Source: an uncultured Bacilli bacterium (GTDB taxonomy: Bacteria > Bacillota_I > Bacilli_A > RF39 > UBA660). Taken from it: DNA of 11,940 bases. Made by a program: the position numbers and the translations under genes. The notes beneath the pieces were generated by a model that saw only the letters and a program-made list of their open reading frames with translations, was not told the DNA's origin and did not search any database. Numbering within the stretch: position 1 is the stretch's first letter; each line of letters starts with the position of its first letter. This document shows positions 4,955 through 11,885 of this stretch, one piece after another. Where the stretch lies: contig CAJOQL010000009.1 of the NCBI GenBank assembly GCA_905236935.1, positions 1 through 11,940 of the forward strand, in the 5' to 3' direction.

Positions 4955-7301
4955 TTGCTTTTATTTCTCCTATTTTAGTTGTCATTAGAGAATATAATTT
5001 AGTATTTTTAGGGAACTCATTTTTAAAAGGGATTAAAGAATCCCCTATCTTTATTAGTCCACTTCCAACATCTACATTAGTTATGTAATTCTTTTGAGAA
5101 TCAGTAATTTCAAGAAGCTTAGATAGTTCAATGGCATCTGTTGGAGATTGATCTAACATTATTAAAAATTCGGAATTAGCTAACATTGTTCTAGCAGTAT
5201 GTGAGTGTAATAAATCATCAACATTTTGAGTTATACCTGTACATAATGCACCATATTTACGGACTCTTTTCCATAAAGTAAATAGAAAGTTTGCAGAATA
5301 TTCATGTTTAAATAATAAATATATTTCATCAATAAAGATATATGTATTTCTTCCATTTTTTCTATTATTTGTAATACGATTTAAGATATTATCTAATATA
5401 ATTAACATCCCAATTGACATCAATTGTTCTCCTAAATCTAAAATATCAAAACAAATTACTCTACTATTAGTATTTACATTTGTTGGATTAGCAAAAGTAT
5501 TTAATGAACCATCTGCAAATAGTTCCATCGCTAATGCGATATTCTTTGCTTCATCTTCTTCCTGCTTTAATAGTTCTTTTTTAAACTCTTTTAAGGTTGG
5601 TACTGCACCATTATAATTATTCTTTTGATACTCCTGATAAATATTCGTAACACATCTATCTATAATAGATTTTTCTTTTGGGCCTAATGAAGTATTTCCT
5701 ATTATACATTCACATAGTGATAGCATAAATTCACTTTTTAATATAATTGGATTATTTCCATCACCATAATTAGAATTAATATCCATAGGATTAATATGTG
5801 TAGGACTAGTTGCTGAAATGTATATTTCCTCTCCACCTAATGCTTTTACTAAATCTTTATATTCACGTTCTGGATCAATTATTATAATATCAGCATTTTC
5901 ATCTTTTAAAACTAATGATACAATTTCATTTTTTGCAGCAAATGATTTTCCAGAACCAGATACCCCTAAAATAAAAGAATTACCATTTAATAATTCTTTT
6001 CTATCGGCAATTATTAAATTCTTTGAGATAATATTTTCACCATAATATATTCCATTCTTATGATTTATTTCTAAAGTTCTAAAAGGTAAGAAAGAAGCTA
6101 AAGATTCAGTCTTTAATGTTCTATCAATAGTAATATTTTTTACACCATAAGGAAGTAAAGTATTTAAACCATCCATTTGTTGATAATTTAATATTCCTAT
6201 TTGACATGAGTGAGTTCTACCAACTGATAATAAAGCTTCAGTTTTACTTTCTAATGCTTCTTTAGTATCTTCAATTAAACATATTATTAAAGTACAAAAG
6301 AATATTCGTTGATCTCTTAATGTAACATCTTCCAAAAGTTCATTTACTTCACTTCTTTCTAATTCCATCTCAAAAGGAACTATTGCATTATAATTATTAT
6401 GCTTATTTTGTTTTCTTTGCCAATTTACAATGTTAGTTTCAGTCCCCATTCTTATATTTTCAATCATTTTCTTTGCAACATCTTTTGCAAGTGCTTTTAT
6501 ATCAATTGATAAATATAAATTTTGACTTATATCACTTATATCTGATATAAAATAGTCTTTCATATAAGTTGCATAATCTTTTAAAAAGAATATTCTTCCA
6601 TATTTATTACCCATCTCAAAATAATTCTTATTAAAAGAAAAACTATCAGGTGAAATATTATCTTTGAATGATTTTCCTTGTTTTATATCTTCAAATTTAT
6701 CCCAATAAAAAAAGTCTACATCATTTGGTCTATAAAAATCATGATATAGTTTTATTCTTTTTTCAGCATTTAATTCGATACACTTAGATCCTAATTTACT
6801 TAAAAGATGCGATATTTCTACATATACTCTATTAAAATATATTCTTGCTTCTTCAATATTCTTTTTATCTACAGTAATAGTTAAGATTTTTTCTTGAATT
6901 ATGTAATTTTTTCCAAAACTTTTTTCATTTAATATTTTATTATATTCATTACGATATACGTTCAAATTATCATCTTTATTTTCAATTATCATATTTTTTT
7001 CTAAATCATCTTTATTAACTTTTCTATTAATAATTGTTATTTTGGTATCGATATTAGAATCAAACGAATTAAGAAAATCAGAATATTTTAAAAGAATGTT
7101 TTCTTTATCTTCATCTGAAACAACTGAGTAATTAATATCAGTAAATTTAAAACATTTGCTAAACTTATTTTTTGATACTTGAAATATCCCATCTTGATAA
7201 ATTTTTTCAACTGGAATTACTTCTTGTACTGATTTTGGTATTTTAAAATTATCATTTTCTTTCTTTAACAAACTATCTAATAACTTACTTATTATATTCA
7301 T
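4935..7301 (-). CDS. VirB4/TraE-type conjugative transfer ATPase
   Basis: Energises assembly and substrate transfer of the type IV secretion (conjugation) channel at the inner face of the membrane. Numbered from the ATG at 7301 the protein has 788 aa, usual for the family. The N-terminal half (about 25-390) is the less conserved VirB4/CagE/TrbE domain. The ATPase half has Walker A GVSGSGKS (446-453), the PEREY segment typical of VirB4 (477-481), Walker B TYIFIDEIYLLF with Asp658/Glu659, and the glutamine motif GITQNVDDLL. No key residue is missing. An ATG 12 bases further upstream (7313) is in frame, but the AAAGG there touches it directly. GGGAAG lies 4 bases before 7301, so I prefer 7301. 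It directly follows the PrgI gene and overlaps the CD1108-like gene. Confidence 0.93.
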   Translation of the reverse strand: MNIISKLLDSLLKKENDNFKIPKSVQEVIPVEKIYQDGIFQVSKNKFSKCFKFTDINYSVVSDEDKENILLKYSDFLNSFDSNIDTKITIINRKVNKDDLEKNMIIENKDDNLNVYRNEYNKILNEKSFGKNYIIQEKILTITVDKKNIEEARIYFNRVYVEISHLLSKLGSKCIELNAEKRIKLYHDFYRPNDVDFFYWDKFEDIKQGKSFKDNISPDSFSFNKNYFEMGNKYGRIFFLKDYATYMKDYFISDISDISQNLYLSIDIKALAKDVAKKMIENIRMGTETNIVNWQRKQNKHNNYNAIVPFEMELERSEVNELLEDVTLRDQRIFFCTLIICLIEDTKEALESKTEALLSVGRTHSCQIGILNYQQMDGLNTLLPYGVKNITIDRTLKTESLASFLPFRTLEINHKNGIYYGENIISKNLIIADRKELLNGNSFILGVSGSGKSFAAKNEIVSLVLKDENADIIIIDPEREYKDLVKALGGEEIYISATSPTHINPMDINSNYGDGNNPIILKSEFMLSLCECIIGNTSLGPKEKSIIDRCVTNIYQEYQKNNYNGAVPTLKEFKKELLKQEEDEAKNIALAMELFADGSLNTFANPTNVNTNSRVICFDILDLGEQLMSIGMLIILDNILNRITNNRKNGRNTYIFIDEIYLLFKHEYSANFLFTLWKRVRKYGALCTGITQNVDDLLHSHTARTMLANSEFLIMLDQSPTDAIELSKLLEITDSQKNYITNVDVGSGLIKIGDSLIPFKNEFPKNTKLYSLMTTKIGEIKANENNQN

Positions 7302-7302
7302 T

Positions 7303-7641
7303 TTACTTCCCATCCTTTATGTGATTAATATACATTTGATAATTATTATTAGGTTTAAAACATAATTTTTTTGGAATTAATAATTCGCTCTTAATAAATG
7401 CTAATATTAGATCTTCAGCTTTCATGCCATTATATTTTACAAAACCTAAAAAAACAAAAGGTACTGAGCCTATCATACAAATCCATGATACAACTTCAGT
7501 ACCTAAATAAGGTTTTAATAGAGTATATAATATTACTGCTACAATACAAGCAATTATCGAGCAAATAAATTCTCTTAATGTTAAACCAAAGTATATTTTT
7601 TCATTATAGTTTCTTATTTCCTTATTAATCTTTATTTCCAT
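7303..7641 (-). CDS. PrgI-family conjugation membrane protein
   Basis: A 112-aa protein of the PrgI family, a VirB3-like partner of VirB4 in Gram-positive conjugation channels. It opens with a short cytoplasmic part, MEIKINKEIRNYNEKIYFGL, then TLREFICS leading into membrane segment 1 (about 24-42). Segment 2 follows (about 49-68). The family-typical tail contains YNGMKAEDLILAFIKSELLIPKKL. Length and order fit the family, and the next gene is VirB4, as in other elements. The start codon overlaps the upstream stop as TAATG, with GAAAGA just before it, indicating translational coupling. Confidence 0.9.
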   Translation of the reverse strand: MEIKINKEIRNYNEKIYFGLTLREFICSIIACIVAVILYTLLKPYLGTEVVSWICMIGSVPFVFLGFVKYNGMKAEDLILAFIKSELLIPKKLCFKPNNNYQMYINHIKDGK

Positions 7642-7841
7642 TATCTTTCTCCTTTTGAATTTATTCTATTTTTAAATCTATTATTGTGTATTTTTTCTAT
7701 TTTTTTAGTTTTATAGAAAACTTTCTCTAATAATCTATCTGAAAAAGCACATTCATTAAATCCTTTACAATATATTAAATACTCATTACATAAACTTGCA
7801 AGTTCAGAAATCATTTCACGAATTTTATAATCTTTTTGCAT
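7641..7841 (-). CDS. Unknown small protein between MTase-like gene and PrgI (66-70 aa)
   Basis: I recognise no family. The protein is basic and helical, with three Cys residues in the middle (LCNEYLIYCKGFNECAF) and a Lys/Asn/Arg-rich C-terminus. No membrane segment is clear. Two in-frame ATGs are possible. The one at 7853 lies inside the end of the methyltransferase-like gene, and its AGGA is very close. The one at 7841 sits just past that gene's stop, with GAAAGATAAA before it, matching the junction pattern of this operon, so I prefer 7841. A small gene just upstream of PrgI suggests an accessory mating-channel role, but that is inference only. Confidence 0.7.
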   Translation of the reverse strand: MQKDYKIREMISELASLCNEYLIYCKGFNECAFSDRLLEKVFYKTKKIEKIHNNRFKNRINSKGER

Positions 7842-7842
7842 T

Positions 7843-8556
7843 TTATCTTTCATTTTCCTGAAATTTGTCTTTCTTAGTTCTATGGTTTATTGTTATGCCT
7901 AGTTTTTTTAATAAATAGGGATTTTCTCTTAAAAAGCCAGAATAAAAAGTATCATATGTTTTTCCACTCAAAGAATCACGATGTCTTACTATAGCATTTG
8001 CACCTTTTAAATCTAATTGAATAAAAGTCATACAACAACATCTTAAATCTATATCATCAGCAAATAATACTATTTTATTAGGTTCTATTCCCCAATCAAT
8101 TAATCTATTATACGATTCACTAATTAATCTTCCACTACCACATGCCATATCGCTTATAGAAATATAACCATCTTCATCAATTATTCTAATCGCTTCATCT
8201 TTAGTCATTGATATATCACTAAGCATTTTTGATATAGAATTAGGTGTAAATATTTGCCCTTTACTTTTTTCTTGCATATTAAATTCTTCATATATTTCTC
8301 CTAAAACATCAGTTTCAGGATTATTAGTACATTCATAACTTAAAATCATTAAAAACTTCGTTAATTCTTCCTGCTCTTTTTCTGTATATGTATCAATTAT
8401 TTTGAAAAAATTTGCTTCTTGAGTTCTATTATAACTACCTGCTTGAGCTAAAGAATATGTAAGCATTTTCAATATTTCATCATATACTTGCTTTCTATCT
8501 TTTGTTTTAGATAATTCGTTAATAATATTAATTAGTTCTTTTTTTTTATCTTTCAT
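7843..8556 (-). CDS. SAM-dependent N6-methyltransferase-like protein without visible NPPY motif
   Basis: A 237-aa protein with the fold signals of HsdM-type adenine methyltransferases: GQIFTP (100-105, motif X), DMACGSGR (136-143, motif I, SAM binding) and FADDID (165-170, the acidic end of motif II). A helical N-terminus of about 90 residues precedes them. The catalytic motif IV ([DN]PP[YF]) expected after about residue 190 is not present; the region reads DSLSGKTYDTFYSGF. The protein is also short, with no target-recognition domain. It may bind SAM and DNA without methylating, or represent an element-borne branch with a divergent motif. The gene starts 2 bases after the 183-aa gene with GAAAGG before it. 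A run of nine A lies in codons 4-6. Confidence 0.82.
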   Translation of the reverse strand: MKDKKKELINIINELSKTKDRKQVYDEILKMLTYSLAQAGSYNRTQEANFFKIIDTYTEKEQEELTKFLMILSYECTNNPETDVLGEIYEEFNMQEKSKGQIFTPNSISKMLSDISMTKDEAIRIIDEDGYISISDMACGSGRLISESYNRLIDWGIEPNKIVLFADDIDLRCCCMTFIQLDLKGANAIVRHRDSLSGKTYDTFYSGFLRENPYLLKKLGITINHRTKKDKFQENER

Positions 8557-8558
8557 AT

Positions 8559-9110
8559 TTACCTTTCTAAATTATTATAATCATGATAATCATTGGAATA
8601 ATTATTGCTATTTAATGGTTCATTTTCTGACTTTTCAACTTGATTTGATTCTCTAATAACTTGTGCTTGTAGTATTGGATCATCTTTTGCTTTATTAAAT
8701 GTATTAACTAAATCAGCATCTAAAAAATGATATCCATTTTTATCTTTCTTCATTTCTATTTGTTTTTCTTGCATATGTTCATATGTATAATCTAAAGCAA
8801 CAGCTTCATTAATTGATAATTTCTTAGGATTAATTTTTAAATCCATACATAATAATGCTTCATTAAAATATTTTTCATTTTCATCTTTTAAACTAGCTAA
8901 TTGATTATATACTATTAATAGCATATTTCTTTTAACCGTTTCACTTAAAAATATTTCAACATTTCTATCCAATTGTTCCTTATAATGTGTAGCTGGAACT
9001 TTAGTAGGTTCTTTAGTTTCAGGGTTAATATATTTATAGGTTATATCACTCATTGTCCTACTCATTTCATCAATTTTCATTTGTACAAAATCATCATATT
9101 GTTTTCTCAT
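8559..9110 (-). CDS. Unknown 183-aa protein of the conjugative element
   Basis: Not recognised. The first 130 residues look mostly helical and soluble: VQMKIDEMSRTMSDITYKYI, then ETVKRNMLLIVYNQLASLKDEN, then INEAVALDYTYEHM. The last 30 residues are low-complexity and rich in Asn, Ser, Tyr and Asp, probably disordered. There is no membrane segment and no enzyme motif. The ATG at 9110 follows GAGAGATGATAA, which is the end of the preceding gene. Its own end, GAAAGGTAA, is the ribosome binding site of the methyltransferase-like gene, so the two are probably made in fixed ratio. Its position suggests an accessory or host-adaptation role for the element. Confidence 0.78.
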   Translation of the reverse strand: MRKQYDDFVQMKIDEMSRTMSDITYKYINPETKEPTKVPATHYKEQLDRNVEIFLSETVKRNMLLIVYNQLASLKDENEKYFNEALLCMDLKINPKKLSINEAVALDYTYEHMQEKQIEMKKDKNGYHFLDADLVNTFNKAKDDPILQAQVIRESNQVEKSENEPLNSNNYSNDYHDYNNLER

Positions 9111-9113
9111 TTA

Positions 9114-9617
9114 TCATCTCTCCATTTCTCTATTTTTTTCTTTTTCGAAATCAATATCATTATTAAATCTTGTTATTAAATCAGGATATGCTTGTAATAA
9201 ATATCCATCACTATCAAATTCGATTACATCATCTAACTTGTATTTTTCTACTTCAATCATTAATTCTTTTATATCTCTATATGGATTTCTATCTTTATGA
9301 TCAAGTTCATAATCTTCTTCATAAAGCCCATACACATAACCATCATAGTTATATACTTCATTAAAAATTTTCTTTAATAAAAAAGAGCCTTCAGTAATTT
9401 TCGGTAAGCTCATATAATTATCAAAATTTGCATAAACTATTTTTTCTATCTCTTTTGCTAGTTTACTTTTATTTAAAATATTATTTTTAAAATTATTTTC
9501 ATTTTCAGAAATAACTATATCTGCAACTAGTTTGTTATTTAAATATAACAAAGCATTAGCATAAATATTAGTTTCTCCTTCTAGTTGCCAAATATTATTT
9601 ATCTTAATGCTTTTCAT
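9114..9617 (-). CDS. Unknown 167-aa acidic protein of the conjugative element
   Basis: Not recognised. The N-terminus looks like beta strands (IKINNIWQLEGETNIYANALLYL, then KLVADIVISENEN). The middle is helical (LAKEIEKIVYANFDNYMSLP). A Tyr/Asp/Glu-rich segment follows (YNYDGYVYGLYEEDYELDHKD). The strongly acidic overall composition is reminiscent of DNA-mimic and antidefence proteins carried by mobile elements, but composition alone is not evidence of that function. The gene starts 30 bases after the 157-aa gene, the widest gap in this part of the operon. A 13-codon open frame bridges that gap. The gene ends in GAGAGATGA, which serves the 183-aa gene. Confidence 0.78.
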   Translation of the reverse strand: MKSIKINNIWQLEGETNIYANALLYLNNKLVADIVISENENNFKNNILNKSKLAKEIEKIVYANFDNYMSLPKITEGSFLLKKIFNEVYNYDGYVYGLYEEDYELDHKDRNPYRDIKELMIEVEKYKLDDVIEFDSDGYLLQAYPDLITRFNNDIDFEKEKNREMER

Positions 9618-9645
9618 AAATTATCTTAACTATCTTTCCTTTCAT
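9604..9645 (-). CDS. Possible 13-codon coupling ORF
   Basis: ATG at 9645 reads MKGKIVKIIYEKH and then TAA. It is preceded by GAAAGATAAAA, the same junction signal used by the true genes here. It ends 14 bases inside the 167-aa gene, whose ATG (9617) it overlaps in another frame. It could carry ribosomes across the 30-base gap (termination and re-initiation). It may equally be chance in AT-rich DNA. Confidence 0.25.
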   Translation of the reverse strand: MKGKIVKIIYEKH

Positions 9646-9647
9646 TT

Positions 9648-10121
9648 TTATCTTTCTATGTCATTTTCTTTTCCTTTACTTCGCTCTAATTCGAAGAATT
9701 TAATTGTATCTTCATCATCAAAACATCTTAAATACGATGGTTGAATTAAATATTTGATGCCATCATTTTTAGTTGCATCTGAATATAATTCTTCAATATC
9801 TTCTAAATCTTCACCTATTCTCATATAGCTATAGCCATAATCATTCTCTTCTAGCTTATATAAACTATCCATAATTGCGTTAACTTCCTCATAATCATCG
9901 TACCATTTAATATAATTCCATCCTAATAACACTTGATTATATTTATTTTCTTCTTTAATGTCCGTATGATTTAATAAATTATAATCATAATTCATTTCAC
10001 TTGATATAGTTCCTTTTATTAAGTTATTTTTATAATTTGTTATATGTTCATTCACATATTTTTTAAATTTTTCATAAGCATTTTTGCTCATTGTAATTCT
10101 TACGTCTGATCTATATCCCAT
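9648..10121 (-). CDS. Unknown GYRSDV-type protein (157 aa)
   Basis: The N-terminus MGYRSDVRITMSKNAYEKF recalls a group of uncharacterised proteins in phages and mobile elements of Bacillota that start with GYRS(D/E)V; this is from memory of the pattern and no function is known to me. The rest is acidic with several aromatic residues: WNYIKWYDDYEEVNAIMDSL, then YGYSYMRIGEDLEDIEELY, then YLIQPSYLRCFDDEDTIKFFEL. A soluble alpha/beta fold is likely, with no membrane segment. The start at 10121 follows AAGGTAAGGTGTTTT, overlapping the end of the ArdC gene. The placement right behind an antirestriction gene makes an antidefence role conceivable but unproven. Confidence 0.78.
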   Translation of the reverse strand: MGYRSDVRITMSKNAYEKFKKYVNEHITNYKNNLIKGTISSEMNYDYNLLNHTDIKEENKYNQVLLGWNYIKWYDDYEEVNAIMDSLYKLEENDYGYSYMRIGEDLEDIEELYSDATKNDGIKYLIQPSYLRCFDDEDTIKFFELERSKGKENDIER

Positions 10122-10129
10122 AAAACACC

Positions 10130-11044
10130 TTACCTTTCTTTATCTCTATTTTTTTCTTTACTATTTATAGTAATATAATCAGTTACTTTATTTGATTCAT
10201 TAATAGCTTTAAACAATTCACTTGGATTATTTTCTAATAGAGATATCCAAGACTGTATATAAGCTTTATGATTATCATAATGTTCTGCTTTTGCATCTAC
10301 TTTTAATTTAGCCATAAGAAAAGAAGAACTAATTTCAGCTATTAATTCTTCTCTTGCTCGATCTAATTTATTTTTTATATTTAATCTATTTAGTCTTTTT
10401 TTATGACCAGTAGCATGACAAAGTTCATGTAATAAAGTTGCATAATAAGAATAGTTGTCAATAAACTTATCTTTATTAGGTAAAAATATCTTATCTAAAC
10501 TAGGTACATAATATGCCATATTACCTTTTTCTTCATATTTAATTTTAAAATTATTAATAACATTATTAATAAATTTTGGAATTTCCTTAATGTTATTTGA
10601 TTTATTTTCAATATTAATAGGTTCTAATCCTTCAATACATTCTGCATTATAAACATGACTAGTATTACAAAATAATTTATAATTGTCTTTTAATTCAGGA
10701 CATTTATCTATTATTTTTTGATATTCATCTAGATCTATTTTACATTTATTTTTTATATCATAAACACTCCAAAATTCAACTGGAACTCCTTTTCCTTTAG
10801 CATTTTTTAATTTATAACCTTTACTTTTTATTTGTAAATATGTTAGCCATCTTATATCTTTATATCCTTCTTTAGATGATATAAATGATAATAATAGTTG
10901 ATTTACGCCTTTATAAGCAACATTAGTAATACCATTAATTTGCTCATTTGATTGCCATCTATTTCTCCATGGAATAGAATTTTCTTTTAAAGCATTTATA
11001 TACATATTAATTAACCATTCTCTAGTTTTATTATATTTTGTCAT
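10130..11044 (-). CDS. ardC: ArdC-type antirestriction protein
   Basis: A 304-aa member of the ArdC family, which protects incoming single-stranded conjugative DNA from host restriction. Residues 1-100 are the ssDNA-binding N-terminal domain. They show the family pattern with IPWRNRW, then GITNVAYKGVNQLLLS, then RWLTYLQIKSKGYKLK, then KGVPVEFWSVYD. The C-terminal half is the metalloprotease-like domain, with the zinc motif HELCH (206-210) in LLHELCHATGHKKRLNR and downstream Glu residues in REELIAEISSSFL (231-243), one of which is the expected third ligand. Length is normal and no key residue is missing. The gene starts 3 bases after the 117-aa gene, where the ribosome binding site is weak (GTAAGATAAG), so translation probably depends on coupling. 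Confidence 0.9.
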   Translation of the reverse strand: MTKYNKTREWLINMYINALKENSIPWRNRWQSNEQINGITNVAYKGVNQLLLSFISSKEGYKDIRWLTYLQIKSKGYKLKNAKGKGVPVEFWSVYDIKNKCKIDLDEYQKIIDKCPELKDNYKLFCNTSHVYNAECIEGLEPINIENKSNNIKEIPKFINNVINNFKIKYEEKGNMAYYVPSLDKIFLPNKDKFIDNYSYYATLLHELCHATGHKKRLNRLNIKNKLDRAREELIAEISSSFLMAKLKVDAKAEHYDNHKAYIQSWISLLENNPSELFKAINESNKVTDYITINSKEKNRDKER

Positions 11045-11047
11045 AAC

Positions 11048-11401
11048 TTATCTTACACATTCCTTTTCTTTTATTTTATTTATATTTCTATTTTCTAAAA
11101 CATTTAATTCAAATTGAACTTTTTTCCAGTTAACACTACTTTCAATTCTATTAATTATATTTAATACATCTTCACGATTATTAAAATCTAGTTCTTCAAT
11201 TTGTTTTACTAAATTTTCATTTACAATATATCCTGGACTATATGATACATAATCATCTAAATCCATAGAATACTTTTCACAAAAATATTTAATAACATTA
11301 TCTCTTACTACAATATAGCCTAGATGTGGTTCAGTCATATCAATATTACGAAAATCCCAACTAGCACATAAATCATTAAATTTGTTAATTTTTTCTTCCA
11401 T
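11048..11401 (-). CDS. Unknown 117-aa protein of the conjugative element
   Basis: Not recognised. It is a small, probably soluble mixed alpha/beta protein: EPHLGYIVVRDNVIKYFCEKY, then DYVSYSPGYIVNENLVKQIEEL, then a helical C-terminus ending KIKEKECVR. It carries three Cys residues but no metal-binding pattern. It lies between DUF3846 and ArdC genes, two families common in the accessory part of Bacillota conjugative elements. The ATG at 11401 follows GAAAGGTAACTAATAATA, a slightly long spacing. It is the only gene of this run whose end does not carry the Glu-Arg-stop signal; it ends Val-Arg-stop. Confidence 0.75.
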   Translation of the reverse strand: MEEKINKFNDLCASWDFRNIDMTEPHLGYIVVRDNVIKYFCEKYSMDLDDYVSYSPGYIVNENLVKQIEELDFNNREDVLNIINRIESSVNWKKVQFELNVLENRNINKIKEKECVR

Positions 11402-11410
11402 TATTATTAG

Positions 11411-11824
11411 TTACCTTTCTAAACAGTTATCCCTATGTCTTTTTGCCAAATTTTCTATTATTAATCTAGTAATTTCCTTTTCTGTATATCTTATACTTTC
11501 ACTATCAAACATTTTTGTATATTTCGTAATTTGTTCTTCAGTAAGTGATTTAAAATCACCATTTTCATAATCATCTCCAACAATTAAAAAAGGACCTGCT
11601 ATAATGTCTGGTCCTATCAATCTATTTAATGGTAAATTCATTATTTTCCCTTCTTCATTACAAATAATACAAACATCTTCATCATTTAATAAATAAGAAA
11701 CTTCTATTAATCCTCCAACTATATTTTGATATGTTTCTAATGTATTTGCTATTGTAATTCTTTTGGGTATTTCATTTGGTTCTATTAATAAACATTCTAT
11801 TTTATCTATGATAATCTCCTCCAA
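11411..11824 (-). CDS. DUF3846 family protein
   Basis: Matches DUF3846, small proteins of unknown function frequent in conjugative elements and phages of Bacillota. The family pattern is seen in IANTLETYQNIVGGLIEV, then CIICNEEGKIMNLPLNRLI, then IIAGPFLIVGDDYENGDFKSL. A C-terminal extension of about 35 residues follows. No ATG exists before the conserved part. The longest reading starts at TTG 11824, but the GGAGGAG (11822-11816) overlaps it. The spacing would rather favour initiation at ATA 11809 or ATT 11815, which also fits where family members begin. The start is therefore uncertain and may be non-canonical. The gene follows a terminator, so it is probably first or early in its transcript, yet no clear promoter is seen. 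Confidence 0.85.
   Translation of the reverse strand: MEEIIIDKIECLLIEPNEIPKRITIANTLETYQNIVGGLIEVSYLLNDEDVCIICNEEGKIMNLPLNRLIGPDIIAGPFLIVGDDYENGDFKSLTEEQITKYTKMFDSESIRYTEKEITRLIIENLAKRHRDNCLER
11816..11822 (-). promoter_or_regulatory. Ribosome binding site with no ordinary start codon behind it
   Basis: GGAGGAG on the minus strand is the strongest ribosome binding site in the right part of the window. The codons 4-10 bases after it are ATT, ATC and ATA, not ATG, GTG or TTG. The only TTG lies at its front edge. This decides the doubt about the DUF3846 start. Confidence 0.6.
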
Positions 11825-11840
11825 TCTTATTTAAAATCAT

Positions 11841-11865
11841 AAAAAAGGAACTGATTTTCAATTCC
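11841..11865 (-). terminator. Rho-independent terminator before the DUF3846 gene
   Basis: Stem GGAACTGA (11847-11854) and TCAATTCC (11858-11865), 8 pairs with one G-T wobble, loop of three bases. On the minus strand it is followed by TTTTTT (11846-11841). It lies 20 bases after the stop of the gene entering from the right. It could also act as an attenuator for the downstream operon, since no promoter is visible between it and the DUF3846 gene. Confidence 0.65.
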
Positions 11866-11885
11866 TAATATCTTAATAGTGCGAA

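Noticed and set aside
3410..11824. A Mycoplasma-type code with TGA as Trp, considered because of the AT richness
   Set aside because: TGA ends real genes (for example at 9114 and 334), Trp is TGG throughout, and no conserved protein is cut by an internal TGA.
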